Positions 6,913 to 16,073 are shown, counted from the first letter of the stretch. The stretch: 64,000 nucleotides of DNA from Sphingopyxis sp. DBS4 (GCF_024628865.1 NZ_CP102384.1:1313001-1377000), one strand, 5' to 3'. Translations and numbers: made by a program. Notes: generated from the sequence alone by a model not told the origin.

Positions 6913-9297
6913 ATGCGTCGTAGCCAAGCCAAAAATATATCGTCCAGGGCCAGCCTTTGGATCTTGTCCCTATCGACCTTGGGGCTTCCCGCGACTGCGG
7001 AGGCCCGGGAGGCGGCCGATGCGAGTGGCGGAGAGTCGGAGATCGTTGTGACGGCGCAGCGAATCGGTGCCGGCAATGTGCGCGCGGCGGCGGTTCTGGG
7101 CGTGGAGGACATTCAGGAGCGGCCACTGGGCGCCGATGTTACGCAGAGCCTGGCAAAGGTGCCCGGCGTGCAGGTCTCCTCCGGTGACGCGCGGGGCGGC
7201 AGCTTTTCCTTCGAGCTTTATCTGCGTGGACTCAACAAGGAACAGGTGGGTCTGACGCTCGATGGCATCCCGACCGGCGACGCCCGATTCAACGGGGGTT
7301 CGCCGCCGCAACGCTTCATCGAATCGAGCAATATTTCGCGGATCAACGTGTCGCAAAGCGCAGGTGATATCGGCGCGCCCTCGCGTTTCGCGCTTGGTGG
7401 TTTCGTCGATTTCATAACCGCGGATCCCCGCGATAATCTGGGTGTGACAGTCGAAGCGGGCGTGGGCTCGGACAATTTCTATCGGGGCTATGTCCGTCTG
7501 GACACGGGCGAGCTGCTTCCCGGATTAACATCCTATCTGAGCTATTCGCATCAGGAGAATGATATCTGGGCCGGGCCGCGAAGCCGTCATTCGCGGCGCG
7601 ATCATATCGAGTTCAAGGCCGTTCAGGATCTGGCCGACGGCGGCTTCATCAAATTTCGTGCGGCCTATAATGATCAGCGTGACAATGATTTCAACATCAT
7701 CTCCCTGGCCGAGTTCAAGTCCGACCCCCGGAACGATCGGGCGCTTGACGCATTGACCGGCATCCCGGCGCTCGACCTCGATTATGGTGGTGCCCTTGGC
7801 GGCACACGCAAGGATTTCCTCGCCTACATCAATACGCGTTTCTATCTTGCCGACGACGTCAGCTTCAGCATCAATCCCTATTATCAGCAGCTTCGCGGCG
7901 AATCTTCGCGCTATCAGGATCGTCAGCGCCGGCTCACCGGCGAAGATCCCTATGCGGTGCTTGGTTATAATGCTTTGGGCGGCGCCATCCGTCCGGCGCT
8001 CGTCACCACGCGCAACAGTAATATCGTCGGTGGTCCGGCGGACATGCGCCTCACTCCGCGCGATGCCGACCGGATGGGGGTGACCGGCGAATTCCAGTTC
8101 AAGGATTTTCTTCCGGGGAATACGCTGCGGGTAGGGGGCTGGTGGGAAAATGCCAAGGCCTCGGAAACCCGCAATTTCTACCCAATCCTCAATTCGGCGC
8201 AGAGCATCGCAATCGATCGTGCGGACCTCGCCTATGTCGAATATGACCGCCGTTCGACGATCGATACCAGCATGCTTTATGTGCAGGACCAGTTTGACAT
8301 CATCCCCGACATGTTGCGGCTAGATGCGGGCCTGACCTGGTTCAACGTGGCCTATCGCGCCCGGTCGCCGTTGGAATATCGGCAACTCGTGCGCTTCGAC
8401 CAGAGTTCGGGGATCAATCCCAAGATCGGAATTGGTTTCAGGCCGGTAAAGGGGCTCGAAATCTTCGCTGGCTATGCCCAGAATTTCGCGGGCATTCCCG
8501 AAGACGCTTTCCTGGGATCGAATTCTGCGATCAATCCGCGCGACCTCGTCCCGATCGAGACCGAGAATATGGATGCCGGCGTTCGTTTCACCGCCGATCA
8601 TATCGCTCTCTCGCTGCAGGGGTATTATACGCGGCTCAAGAATAATATCGGCACGGTGCCGACTTCGATTACCGGGGTCGATCCCGATGAGATCATTCGC
8701 GGCAACGTGACGACGCGCGCCGCCAATATCGCAGGTACCAAAAGCAAGGGGATCGAGGCGACCGCGATCCTCGATTATGACTGGGTCAATTTCTACCTCT
8801 CATATTCCTATCAGGACGCGCGGCATGACGATCCCGCCGTCGGCTCGGCCGCTCGGCTGGAGTTGGCCTCCGTCGGTGTGATCGGGGGCGCGCGGGTTCG
8901 CGATATTCCGACGAACAGCCTGTTCGGCCAGGTCGAGATCAAGCCCTTCGAAGGCGCCAGCCTTCAACTGAGCGGCCGCTATGTCGGGCGACGGGTCGGG
9001 GCGCATCTTATCCAGCCGACGACCAATCGGGAAATGGGTGTCGAATATCTGCCCAGCTACACCGTTGTCGGCCTGAACGCGAGCTACGGCTTTGGCGACA
9101 CGGGTCCGTTCAAGGAGCTGAAGCTGCAATTCAACGTCGATAATCTGTTCAACGAGAAATATGTCGGCGCCGTTACCAGTTCCACGGCGACGCTGCCGGA
9201 CTTCGGCCTCGCGGGGACCGGTACGGTGCCGACGCTGGATCGCTATTTCATCGGGGCGCCGCGAACCGTCACGGCTTCGCTGCGCGCACGCTTCTGA
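6913..9297 (+). CDS. TonB-dependent receptor of the nucleoside/ribose regulon
   Basis: A 794-residue receptor with a signal peptide (cleavage near residue 31, after PATAEA), a TonB-box-like EIVVTAQR, a plug with VPGVQVSSGDARGG and YLRGLNKEQVGLTLDGIP, and a barrel ending TVTASLRARF. GGGGGAGGAA precedes the ATG at a good distance. A LacI-type operator lies 43 bases upstream and is shared with the nucleoside operon and ribokinase. The likely role is outer-membrane uptake of nucleosides or nucleoside-containing material (inference from the regulon). Its plug is less canonical than that of the other four receptors: it lacks the usual LRGPQGTLYG motif and has INVSQSAGDIGAPSR instead. Confidence 0.9.
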   Translation: MRRSQAKNISSRASLWILSLSTLGLPATAEAREAADASGGESEIVVTAQRIGAGNVRAAAVLGVEDIQERPLGADVTQSLAKVPGVQVSSGDARGGSFSFELYLRGLNKEQVGLTLDGIPTGDARFNGGSPPQRFIESSNISRINVSQSAGDIGAPSRFALGGFVDFITADPRDNLGVTVEAGVGSDNFYRGYVRLDTGELLPGLTSYLSYSHQENDIWAGPRSRHSRRDHIEFKAVQDLADGGFIKFRAAYNDQRDNDFNIISLAEFKSDPRNDRALDALTGIPALDLDYGGALGGTRKDFLAYINTRFYLADDVSFSINPYYQQLRGESSRYQDRQRRLTGEDPYAVLGYNALGGAIRPALVTTRNSNIVGGPADMRLTPRDADRMGVTGEFQFKDFLPGNTLRVGGWWENAKASETRNFYPILNSAQSIAIDRADLAYVEYDRRSTIDTSMLYVQDQFDIIPDMLRLDAGLTWFNVAYRARSPLEYRQLVRFDQSSGINPKIGIGFRPVKGLEIFAGYAQNFAGIPEDAFLGSNSAINPRDLVPIETENMDAGVRFTADHIALSLQGYYTRLKNNIGTVPTSITGVDPDEIIRGNVTTRAANIAGTKSKGIEATAILDYDWVNFYLSYSYQDARHDDPAVGSAARLELASVGVIGGARVRDIPTNSLFGQVEIKPFEGASLQLSGRYVGRRVGAHLIQPTTNREMGVEYLPSYTVVGLNASYGFGDTGPFKELKLQFNVDNLFNEKYVGAVTSSTATLPDFGLAGTGTVPTLDRYFIGAPRTVTASLRARF

Positions 9298-9315
9298 GCG
9301 TAGCTGCCATGGCGG

Positions 9316-9339
9316 GAGGGGAGGCCCAGGCTTCCCCTC
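9316..9339 (+). terminator. Probable terminator hairpin after the nucleoside-regulon receptor
   Basis: GAGGGGAGGCC at 9316-9326 pairs with GGCTTCCCCTC at 9329-9339, with one G-T pair, followed by GTTT. It sits 18 bases after the receptor stop, in the convergent gap before 9474. Confidence 0.55.
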
Positions 9340-9473
9340 GTTTGGAACATCCGATGATCCGGCGGATAGGCATGGATGCGGATATGTCTCGTGGGTGAAG
9401 CGGGCCTGTTCGCTCAGGCCGTGCGCCGCTTCATCGAAGCTCTCGTCGGCTGGACGGGTGACCATCTCATTGC

Positions 9474-10604
9474 CTATCGCTGATCGTCCACGGCGAGAAC
9501 GAGGAACCGGTTTGGTTGCCTTTCATCGAAATTATTATCGGCGACGAGGATCAGGCTGCGGCGCCCATCGGGCAGGGGGCGGCCGAATGTCACCCCTTCG
9601 AAGTTCGCGCTGTCGAAACTGCCCAGATCGTTGAGGTTGGCGACGAGGCGTTTTTCGAGCACGCGAGTCCCTGATGACGCCGTCGCTTGCGGTTTCGGCG
9701 CCGCACAGAACAGGCGGGTCGTGAAGCGGAACGAGCCATCGGTTTGCTGGCTTCCTGATCGCTCGAGAACGAGGAATGCCGGGCCGGGCAACACCAGCAG
9801 TTCGCTGAGCCCATTGTCGGCGAGCTTCCCCGGCAGGGCGCGGGCGATCGGCTCGAGGGGATAGAGGAAATCCGCTCCCCGATTCCGCCGATGGGGCAAA
9901 CGCATGATCCGCGTCCAGGCGCCGCTCGTCAGCGTCGGGAGTGGACCATCCTCGATCAGCGGCGCTTCGATTCCAAGCCAGACGTCATGGGTGCGTTGGT
10001 CGACCCACAGGCCTTCGAAGGAGCGATTGTCGCGAGGGCCGCTCTTCTGGCCTGGATCCCGAAGCAGGCGGGAGGGAAGGGGGAGTCGAAAGCTCCGGCC
10101 GTCGCGCCAGCGCATCCGATAGACGTCCGGCCCTTGTTCTTTCCTGCTGTCGCCTTCGCTCGACCAATAGATCCAGCCACCGGCGCCCGCGCGAACGGAT
10201 TCAGCGTCGGTTCCGGGACCCTGTTCCTGCTCGCGGGAGAAAGGGCGGCCATTGGCCTGTCGCAATGCGATGGAATCCGCGACATGGACGGAGAGTCGAT
10301 GGTCGGGGAGGAAGTCGATCGTCGCCGCATAGGCTTTGCCGCCGCCATGAGTGCCGCGATCATCGCTGATCAACAGATAATCGTCGTGCCTGGACCGGTA
10401 GTCGATGCCCGAAAGTCCGCCGACCACCCCGCTGTCGAGCGACAGCTCTCCGGGTAAAGTCCCTTGGCCCCAGAGCCGAACCGATCGGATCCCGCAGCCT
10501 GTCGCGGGTGAAGGACCGGGCGTGTCCGATATTCCATCGAATTGAACGCAGCCGGCGAGGCTCCATAACAGGACTGTCGACCACAGCCCCACGGAGACTT
10601 TCAT
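9474..10604 (-). CDS. Esterase-like-activity-of-phytase family lipoprotein
   Basis: A 376-residue protein with a lipoprotein signal: the N-terminus carries SLAGC, so Cys19 would be lipidated. The mature part has GGLSGIDYRSRHDDYLLISDD and later SNFEGVTFGRPLPDGRRSLILVADNN-type blocks, typical of the phytase-like beta-propeller domain (PF13449). It overlaps the nucleoside hydrolase stop by 4 bases (ATGA) and is the last gene of the NupC operon. It may release nucleosides or phosphate from extracellular substrates in the periplasm, but enzymatic activity in this family is poorly documented. Confidence 0.75.
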   Translation of the reverse strand: MKVSVGLWSTVLLWSLAGCVQFDGISDTPGPSPATGCGIRSVRLWGQGTLPGELSLDSGVVGGLSGIDYRSRHDDYLLISDDRGTHGGGKAYAATIDFLPDHRLSVHVADSIALRQANGRPFSREQEQGPGTDAESVRAGAGGWIYWSSEGDSRKEQGPDVYRMRWRDGRSFRLPLPSRLLRDPGQKSGPRDNRSFEGLWVDQRTHDVWLGIEAPLIEDGPLPTLTSGAWTRIMRLPHRRNRGADFLYPLEPIARALPGKLADNGLSELLVLPGPAFLVLERSGSQQTDGSFRFTTRLFCAAPKPQATASSGTRVLEKRLVANLNDLGSFDSANFEGVTFGRPLPDGRRSLILVADNNFDERQPNRFLVLAVDDQR

Positions 10605-11587
10605 CGCATTTTGTCCCGCGGCTCCGGCGCACGGCCGTCCTGCGCGAGGCGCTCAATGGCTGAAACGAATGCGCCTACAAGTTTTTCGGCATCGACGTCG
10701 ACGCAATAGCGATGCAGCGGACGCGTCCCGGTCTTTGCCATATATGAGCGACCGGGCGATCTCCCTCCGGTTTGCACGGTGAGCGGACCCGTTCGGGTAT
10801 CGAAGAGGTCAGGCGAAGCCAGGCAGGCCGCGGCAGCGACATCGTGAATGGCGGCACCGTCCGCGCCGTCGAAGATTCGGTATATCCGCTCGTAGCCGCG
10901 CGAGATTTGCCAGAGGAACGCCCCGGGATCGCCGCCATCGACTGTCAGCGCCCGGGCTTGGGACGAAGACAGGATACAGGAACTCGATACGTCGAGCCCG
11001 ACGACCGTTACCGGCCAGGATGCCGCCAGTACCTCGTCGGCAGCCTGTGGGTCGTAAAAGAAATTGGCTTCGGCCGTGGGACGGATATTGCCGTGGCGGC
11101 CATGGGTTCCAAACGCGCCGCCCATGACGACGACTTCCCGGGTAAGGGCCGCGATTTCCGGTCTGTTACGCAGGGCCAGCGCCAGATTGGTCAGAGGGCC
11201 AAGCGCAAGCAAGGATATCTTTCCGGGATTGGCGGTGATCGTTTCGGCCATATGCTCCCAGGCGGGAGCATTCATGCAGGGAAGGGGAAAATCGGATGCG
11301 AGACCCGTGTCGCCCAGCCCATCTTCTCCATGTACCTTGAGCTCGGGGATATGACGTGCGCCCACGAGGGGAGCCGCCGCGCCGGCATAGATGGGAAGAT
11401 CGAGGCCAAAACGCTCGACCAGATAGGCGGCATTCCGCGTCGTCATTTCCACGCTGCCGTTTCCGAAGACCGTCGTTATCGCGTGTAACCGGACGCTCCG
11501 TAATGCGCTCAGGTAAAGAAGCGCCATGGCGTCGTCGATCCCGGGATCGGTATCCAGGATGACCGTCTTTGTGTCTTCGGTCGCCAT
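10601..11587 (-). CDS. Nucleoside hydrolase (IU-NH family)
   Basis: A 328-residue protein with the hallmark DTDPGIDDAMALL near residue 12, whose Asp cluster binds calcium and ribose. Other family blocks are LALGPLTNLA, VVMGGAFGTHGRHGN and AEANFFYDPQAAD, and AIHDVAAAACL in which the His is the usual active-site residue. It hydrolyses ribonucleosides to base and ribose. The start is set at the ATG at 11587 (GGAG 5 bases upstream); the frame continues upstream without support. It overlaps the lipoprotein gene by 4 bases and lies 41 bases after the TrpF-like gene in the NupC operon. Ribose would pass to the ribokinase at 13839-14747. Confidence 0.9.
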   Translation of the reverse strand: MATEDTKTVILDTDPGIDDAMALLYLSALRSVRLHAITTVFGNGSVEMTTRNAAYLVERFGLDLPIYAGAAAPLVGARHIPELKVHGEDGLGDTGLASDFPLPCMNAPAWEHMAETITANPGKISLLALGPLTNLALALRNRPEIAALTREVVVMGGAFGTHGRHGNIRPTAEANFFYDPQAADEVLAASWPVTVVGLDVSSSCILSSSQARALTVDGGDPGAFLWQISRGYERIYRIFDGADGAAIHDVAAAACLASPDLFDTRTGPLTVQTGGRSPGRSYMAKTGTRPLHRYCVDVDAEKLVGAFVSAIERLAQDGRAPEPRDKMR

Positions 11588-11628
11588 CGGAACTCCGCTC
11601 TCGCCTGATGATGTCGGCATCGGGCCGT

Positions 11629-12282
11629 TCAGTCGAACACGGCGCGGCAGACGGCTTCGCATTTGCCGAGGTCGAACCGGCCGTCGGTGCGAACGCCCGA
11701 TTCCATGTCGATCCAATATTGCGCACCTTCCGGCGCTGCGATCGCATCGACGACGGAGCGGGCATTTTCCGAACGGATGCCGCCGGAAAAGCCGCAGAAT
11801 GGACCCGAGGTGGCGGGCAGAGGGGGCCAGGCGTCCGGTGTTTTTCCCGTGCCGAAAGATGTGTCGAAGAGCCAATCCAGCCGTGTGTCGTCGGGGAAAC
11901 GGTCGAGAGCTTGCAGCATGGTTCGGATCGTCCGCGACCGCCCGAAACCTATGCAGTTTTCGACCTGCTGCAGGGAACTGCCCGAAAAGCCGTGATTGAC
12001 CTGAAGACGCTGAAATCGGGTGAGGTCGATCGTTGCATGGTCCGGCTCGTTCGCGATCAGGCCAGCCTGTTCGCCGCAAACATGGGCGGCAAAACGAAGC
12101 CCGGACGATTCGAGAAGGCGCGCACGGATATCGACGTCGGCGAAAAGCGGATCATCCGATTTCGCATCGTCGATCAATATGCCCCATTCGATCGGATAGT
12201 GCCGCGACAGCGTCTGCATATCGCTGATGAGCATTGCGGAATCGACACCCGTGAAAGCGACGAAGCTCGGTTTGGCAGACAT
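11629..12282 (-). CDS. TrpF-like (phosphoribosylanthranilate isomerase fold) protein of the nucleoside operon
   Basis: A 217-residue protein. The C-terminal half matches the TrpF TIM-barrel pattern: LFDTS (the catalytic Asp position of LLDTK), then GFSGGIRSENARSVVDAI and WIDMESGVRTDGRFD, equivalent to LSGGLNPENV and VDVSSGVE. The N-terminal VAFTGVDSAML aligns with KICGIT, but the catalytic Cys is missing. It lies 8 bases after the NupC gene and upstream of nucleoside hydrolase, not among tryptophan genes. It probably binds a phosphoribosyl or ribosyl compound; a sugar isomerase role in nucleoside catabolism is an inference. The start at 12282 is preceded by AGGAG with a short spacer. Confidence 0.65.
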   Translation of the reverse strand: MSAKPSFVAFTGVDSAMLISDMQTLSRHYPIEWGILIDDAKSDDPLFADVDIRARLLESSGLRFAAHVCGEQAGLIANEPDHATIDLTRFQRLQVNHGFSGSSLQQVENCIGFGRSRTIRTMLQALDRFPDDTRLDWLFDTSFGTGKTPDAWPPLPATSGPFCGFSGGIRSENARSVVDAIAAPEGAQYWIDMESGVRTDGRFDLGKCEAVCRAVFD

Positions 12283-12290
12283 GAAGGCTC

Positions 12291-13553
12291 CTAGAATAGA
12301 ATGCTGAGCAAGCCGACGATCGTGCCGGTCATGCAGGTGGTGAGAAAGGCCGCGAGCAAGGCCTTGAGGCCGAGATCGACGATTTCGTCGCTTTTTTCGG
12401 GTGCCATGGCGGTGAGCGTGCCGATCAGGATGGCGACGCTGCCGAAATTTCCGAAACTGCACAGCGAATAGGTGGCGATCAGCGTGCCGCGCTCGGTCAG
12501 CGTGCCGGGCCTCAGGTCGGCCAATTGACCATAGGCGACAACCTCGTTGAGCGTCACTTTAGTGCCGAGCAGGCCGCCAACGGTCTGCAGATCGCTCATC
12601 GGGACACCCATCAGCCAGGCCACGGGAGCCAGCAGCGCCCCGAAGATCGACGTGAGCGTGATAGGCGCCCCTTGGTGGGGAAGGAGGGCCAGCAGCGCGT
12701 TCACGATAGTGATCGAGCCGACAAATACGATCAGCAGGGCGACCACATAGGCGGCGATCCGCACCGCATTGATCGTTCCGTGAGTCATGGCATCGAGGCT
12801 GCTCTTGTAGCTGCTCTCGAGCGGGATGCGCTCGGATGAGCGCACGACCTCGCTGGGGATCATGATCCGGGCCAGGGTGATCGCCATCGGGGTGCTGATC
12901 AGCGAGGCCGTGAGGAGGTGGGTGAAGGCGTTGGGAATCTTGCCTGCGAGCATGGCACCCAAAAGGATCATCGAGGATCCGGCGATCACGGACAGGCCAT
13001 CGACCATGATGATGAAGAACTCGCCGCGCGAGAGGCGCGGCAGCAGCGGTCTTACGAGCAACGGCGATTCAATCATGCCCAGAAAGATGCAGGCGGACGT
13101 CGATACGCCCACCGGTCCGCTGACGCCGAAGAGTCTGCCGAAGAGCCAGGCCGAACCGCGCACGATCCAGCGCAAGGGCCCCCAATGCCAAAGCAGCGCG
13201 GCGAGGGCGCTGACCAGCAGAACGGCCGGTATCACCTGGGCGGCAAAGATGAAGGTGGACGCCTGGGGGTTGGTCCGGACGAACGGCTGGGGGCCGCCTC
13301 CGAGATAGCCGAAAACGAACATCGCACCGCTTTCGGCGGATCGCTGCAGATGGTCGACGCCGTGTGCGACGCTGCCCAGTGCATCGACTACCTCGGGAAC
13401 CTTCGTGAGCAACAGCGCGATCAAAATCTGCGCAACGAGCCCGCCAGCCATGGCGCGATAGTGAATTGCACGCCGGTTCTCCGAAAGGGCCCACGCGATC
13501 GCAAGGAATATGAGCAGGCCCAGGCACCCGCGGAGAAAGTCGGCATATGGCAT
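12291..13553 (-). CDS. nupC: Concentrative nucleoside transporter, NupC/CNT family
   Basis: A 420-residue inner-membrane protein with many hydrophobic segments. It carries CNT signatures: GVSTSACIFLGMIESPLLVRP, the GTKVTLNEVVAYGQL block, and SLCSFGNFGSVAI near the C-terminus. CNT proteins import nucleosides with H+ or Na+. The start at 13553 has GGGAGACGAT upstream. First gene of a four-gene minus-strand operon (nupC, trpF-like, nucleoside hydrolase, lipoprotein), with a LacI-type operator 58 bases before the start codon. Confidence 0.92.
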   Translation of the reverse strand: MPYADFLRGCLGLLIFLAIAWALSENRRAIHYRAMAGGLVAQILIALLLTKVPEVVDALGSVAHGVDHLQRSAESGAMFVFGYLGGGPQPFVRTNPQASTFIFAAQVIPAVLLVSALAALLWHWGPLRWIVRGSAWLFGRLFGVSGPVGVSTSACIFLGMIESPLLVRPLLPRLSRGEFFIIMVDGLSVIAGSSMILLGAMLAGKIPNAFTHLLTASLISTPMAITLARIMIPSEVVRSSERIPLESSYKSSLDAMTHGTINAVRIAAYVVALLIVFVGSITIVNALLALLPHQGAPITLTSIFGALLAPVAWLMGVPMSDLQTVGGLLGTKVTLNEVVAYGQLADLRPGTLTERGTLIATYSLCSFGNFGSVAILIGTLTAMAPEKSDEIVDLGLKALLAAFLTTCMTGTIVGLLSILF

Positions 13554-13610
13554 ATCGTCTCCCTGCTCCGAGGCGTTTTGCCGCTCGTTTCGAATATGCG
13601 GCGGCTATTC

Positions 13611-13624
13611 GTGAAACGTTTCAT
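13611..13624. promoter_or_regulatory. LacI-family operator, site 2
   Basis: GTGAAACGTTTCAT contains the perfect 12-base palindrome TGAAACGTTTCA, 58 bases upstream of nupC. It matches sites 1, 3 and 4 over the core. The rest of the 285-base gap 13554-13838 shows nothing else recognisable. Confidence 0.85.
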
Positions 13625-13838
13625 ATGGCTTGATGCCAAAGATGGCAAGCAAACTCCGCTTCGGCGATCATGTCGTGTGCAAACAGCGTCGATCCTTCGC
13701 CCGCTCCTTGCCATCCGAACGCGCTTCAGGAGCCATGCCATGTCCTTGAATCAAGCATGCCGCCAATCTGGATTTTAGGTTGGGGATATTGAAACAGCGC
13801 CCCTATCGCACAGCCGGCATGACGCCGAGGACGAATTG

Positions 13839-14747
13839 TCAGCCGTTCGATACGGCTTCGATTTCGTCTTTCAGCGGCATGGCGGGCGCGGCACCGGTCC
13901 GCCCGACTGCAATGCCCGCGGCGATATTCGCGCGGCGGACGGCATCGGGGACGGACGCTCCCTGCGCCAAGCTTGCCGCTAGCACGCCGCAGAAGCAATC
14001 CCCGGCACCTGTTGTGTCGACGGCGACCACGGGAGCGGCGGCAACATGAAAGGATGACCTGGAATCGACAAGCTGCGTGCCTTTGGCTCCCAAGGTGACG
14101 ATCAGTATCTGATCATCGCGCACCATGAGCTTGCGCGCGGCTTGCTCGATCGCCGCGTCATTGCCGGCAGGGCAGGGGACACCGCTGAATTGCGCCAATT
14201 CATGTTCGTTTACGATGATAAGGTCGGCGTCCCCGAAAAGACTCCTGGCTGCTTCGATTGCCGGTGCCGCGTTCAGGATGGTTCTTGCCCCTGCCTGCCG
14301 ACCTTCGCGCAGGAAGCCTCCTACAACCTCGATATCCATTTCGAGTTGGGCGAGCCAGACAAGCGCCTGCAAACCTGCCGTCGCCAACCGATCCGCGGGT
14401 ACGGCCCGGTTGGCGCCGCTCGCGACGATGATGGAATTTTCGCCGTCTCGGTCGACGACGATATGAGCAACCCCGGTCGGCGCATCGGCAAGGGTTACGA
14501 CCCCGTGCGTGAGAATATCTTCGCGCTTGAGAAAGCTCAGCAGCGCGTCACCGCTGGCATCGGCACCGACCGCGCCGAGCAAGCTCGTCTCGGCGCCCGC
14601 GCGCCGTGCCGCGACAGCCTGATTGAGCCCTTTGCCGCCGGGGCCGGTCGCGAAGTCGTCGCAGAGGAGCGTTTGCCCCGGGATTGGGAGCGCTTCGCAG
14701 TGAAACACGACGTCGAGGTTCAGGCTTCCCAGCACGGCGACATTCAC
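13839..14747 (-). CDS. rbsK: Ribokinase, PfkB family
   Basis: A 302-residue kinase with both PfkB signatures: GPGGKGLNQAVAARRAGA near residue 35 and DTTGAGDCFCG near residue 245, the Asp being the catalytic base. It phosphorylates ribose to ribose 5-phosphate. The GTG at 14747 has GGAG seven bases upstream; the frame extends to 14819, but that part runs through the operator. Divergent from lacI; the LacI-type operator at 14760-14773 is 13 bases before the GTG, so repression of both is likely. It would take the ribose released by the nucleoside hydrolase. Confidence 0.92.
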   Translation of the reverse strand: MNVAVLGSLNLDVVFHCEALPIPGQTLLCDDFATGPGGKGLNQAVAARRAGAETSLLGAVGADASGDALLSFLKREDILTHGVVTLADAPTGVAHIVVDRDGENSIIVASGANRAVPADRLATAGLQALVWLAQLEMDIEVVGGFLREGRQAGARTILNAAPAIEAARSLFGDADLIIVNEHELAQFSGVPCPAGNDAAIEQAARKLMVRDDQILIVTLGAKGTQLVDSRSSFHVAAAPVVAVDTTGAGDCFCGVLAASLAQGASVPDAVRRANIAAGIAVGRTGAAPAMPLKDEIEAVSNG

Positions 14748-14759
14748 GGAAAATCTCCT

Positions 14760-14773
14760 ATGAAACGTTTCAT
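14760..14773. promoter_or_regulatory. LacI-family operator, site 3
   Basis: ATGAAACGTTTCAT, a perfect palindrome identical to site 1, in the 79-base gap between divergent rbsK and lacI. It is placed to control both genes. Confidence 0.88.
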
Positions 14774-14826
14774 TATCATTCACTGGATATAGCCGAACGC
14801 TTCGGATAAACAACGGCAAAACGCGG

Positions 14827-15822
14827 GTGTGGAAAGGGAAAAGATCGTTGGCAAGGAAACGGGCGACATTGAAGGATGTGGCTAAGACGGCGGGCGTATC
14901 GCTTGCCAGTGCTTCCTATGCGGTGAATCGCACCGGTTCGCTGGGCGAAGATACGCGCGCCCATATTCTCAAGGTTGCGGAGGAACTCGGCTATCGGCAA
15001 AATCTTGCCGCGCGGGCAACGCGAACGGGAAAAACCGGAGCGATCGGGGTGGTCGTGCCGGACATGACCAACCCATTTTTCCCCAGCCTGATCCAATCCA
15101 TCGTTCAAAGAGCGCGGGCCAATGGATATAGCGTCTTCGTTACCGACAGCGAGGGTGATCAGGCGCAAGAGGCCGAGATCGTCCGCCAGATGGTCGATCG
15201 CGGCGTCGACGGCATCGTGTGGTTTCCGGTCAACGACGAAAACAGCATCGGCGCCGTGGCGAAGGACTTGCCGATCATCGTCATCGACCGGACGGTGGCC
15301 GGGTTTGAGTGCGTCCAGGCCGATTATGCGGAAGGGGGGCGCCTTGCAGCCGAATATCTTGTTTCGCGTGGTCATGAGAGGATAGGCGTGATTGCCGGCC
15401 CCATGGACGTGAAGAGTATGCGTGATCGCTGCGAAGCCGCCCGCGATGTGGCCGAACGGGCCGGAGCATTGGCCTTTTTCGTCGAAAATGCCTTCTCGCC
15501 CGAGTTGAGCGGAAGCGTCATCGAAGCGCTCGAGAGTCGCGCCGCCGACGCGGTGTTCTGTGGCGCCGACCTGATCGCGATCGGCGTCCTCAAACATATG
15601 CGCAAAGCCGATATCGCGGTCCCGCAGCAATGCGCGATCATCGGCTTTGACGATATCCCGTGGGCCGAGCATTGCACCCCCGCTCTCACCACGATCGAGA
15701 TGCCGGTGGACGAGATGGCGGCAGAAGCGGTCGACGCCCTGCTGCGCAGGATCGAAGGCGAGGACGAAAGCAGCCGCCGGGTCGTTTTCGGGATCAACCT
15801 GATCACGCGCGAATCGGCCTGA
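14827..15822 (+). CDS. LacI family transcriptional regulator of the nucleoside/ribose genes
   Basis: A 331-residue regulator with the LacI helix-turn-helix ATLKDVAKTAGVSLASASYA and hinge LGYRQNLAARATRTGKTGAI. The periplasmic-binding-protein-like core has VVVPDMTNPFFPSLI, GFDDIPWAEHCTPALTTI and a normal family length. The frame begins with GTG at 14827; TTG at 14848, preceded by GGAAAGGG, is an alternative. Four copies of the palindrome TGAAACGTTTCA flank its target genes and itself. The effector is probably a nucleoside, ribose or a derivative (inference). Confidence 0.93.
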   Translation: MWKGKRSLARKRATLKDVAKTAGVSLASASYAVNRTGSLGEDTRAHILKVAEELGYRQNLAARATRTGKTGAIGVVVPDMTNPFFPSLIQSIVQRARANGYSVFVTDSEGDQAQEAEIVRQMVDRGVDGIVWFPVNDENSIGAVAKDLPIIVIDRTVAGFECVQADYAEGGRLAAEYLVSRGHERIGVIAGPMDVKSMRDRCEAARDVAERAGALAFFVENAFSPELSGSVIEALESRAADAVFCGADLIAIGVLKHMRKADIAVPQQCAIIGFDDIPWAEHCTPALTTIEMPVDEMAAEAVDALLRRIEGEDESSRRVVFGINLITRESA

Positions 15823-15864
15823 TATTTTCGACAACGCTGGGTTTTGCCGATATTTGACAGATAG

Positions 15865-15880
15865 AATGAAACGTTTCATT
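15865..15880. promoter_or_regulatory. LacI-family operator, site 4
   Basis: AATGAAACGTTTCATT, a perfect 16-base palindrome and the longest of the four sites. It is 42 bases after the lacI stop and about 190 bases before the PfkB kinase at 16074. Confidence 0.85.
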
Positions 15881-16050
15881 ATAGCCTCGGATGGAAAGGA
15901 CGGGGCCATGGTGAACGGGGGACGAAAGGCTTTTCGCGGGCGAGCGCGTTCGGCGGTTCCGGGGGCGGTCGGCGCAATGTTGCGCTTATCGATCCCGTCC
16001 GGCCGCGCTATCTCGGCGACGCCCCGCTGAGCGTTCGCGCACGGCCCTAA
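15881..16050 (+). other. Gap between operator 4 and the second kinase; possible small ORF or gene remnant
   Basis: A short frame, ATG 15908 to TGA 16030 (40 codons, starting MVNGGRKAF), is preceded by GGAAAGGACGGGGCC. A different frame encodes, without a start, a more protein-like stretch ending VALIDPVRPRYLGDAPLSV before the TAA at 16048-16050. A strong operator just upstream of so little coding suggests that a regulated gene was deleted here, or simply a long leader of the kinase gene. Neither reading is secure. Confidence 0.3.
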
Positions 16051-16073
16051 ATTGCTCAGCGGAGTTTGAGGTT

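Noticed and set aside
10601..12079. Nucleoside hydrolase with a 164-residue N-terminal extension
   Set aside because: The extension overlaps the TrpF-like gene in another frame and has no domain; the ATG at 11587 has a proper ribosome binding site.
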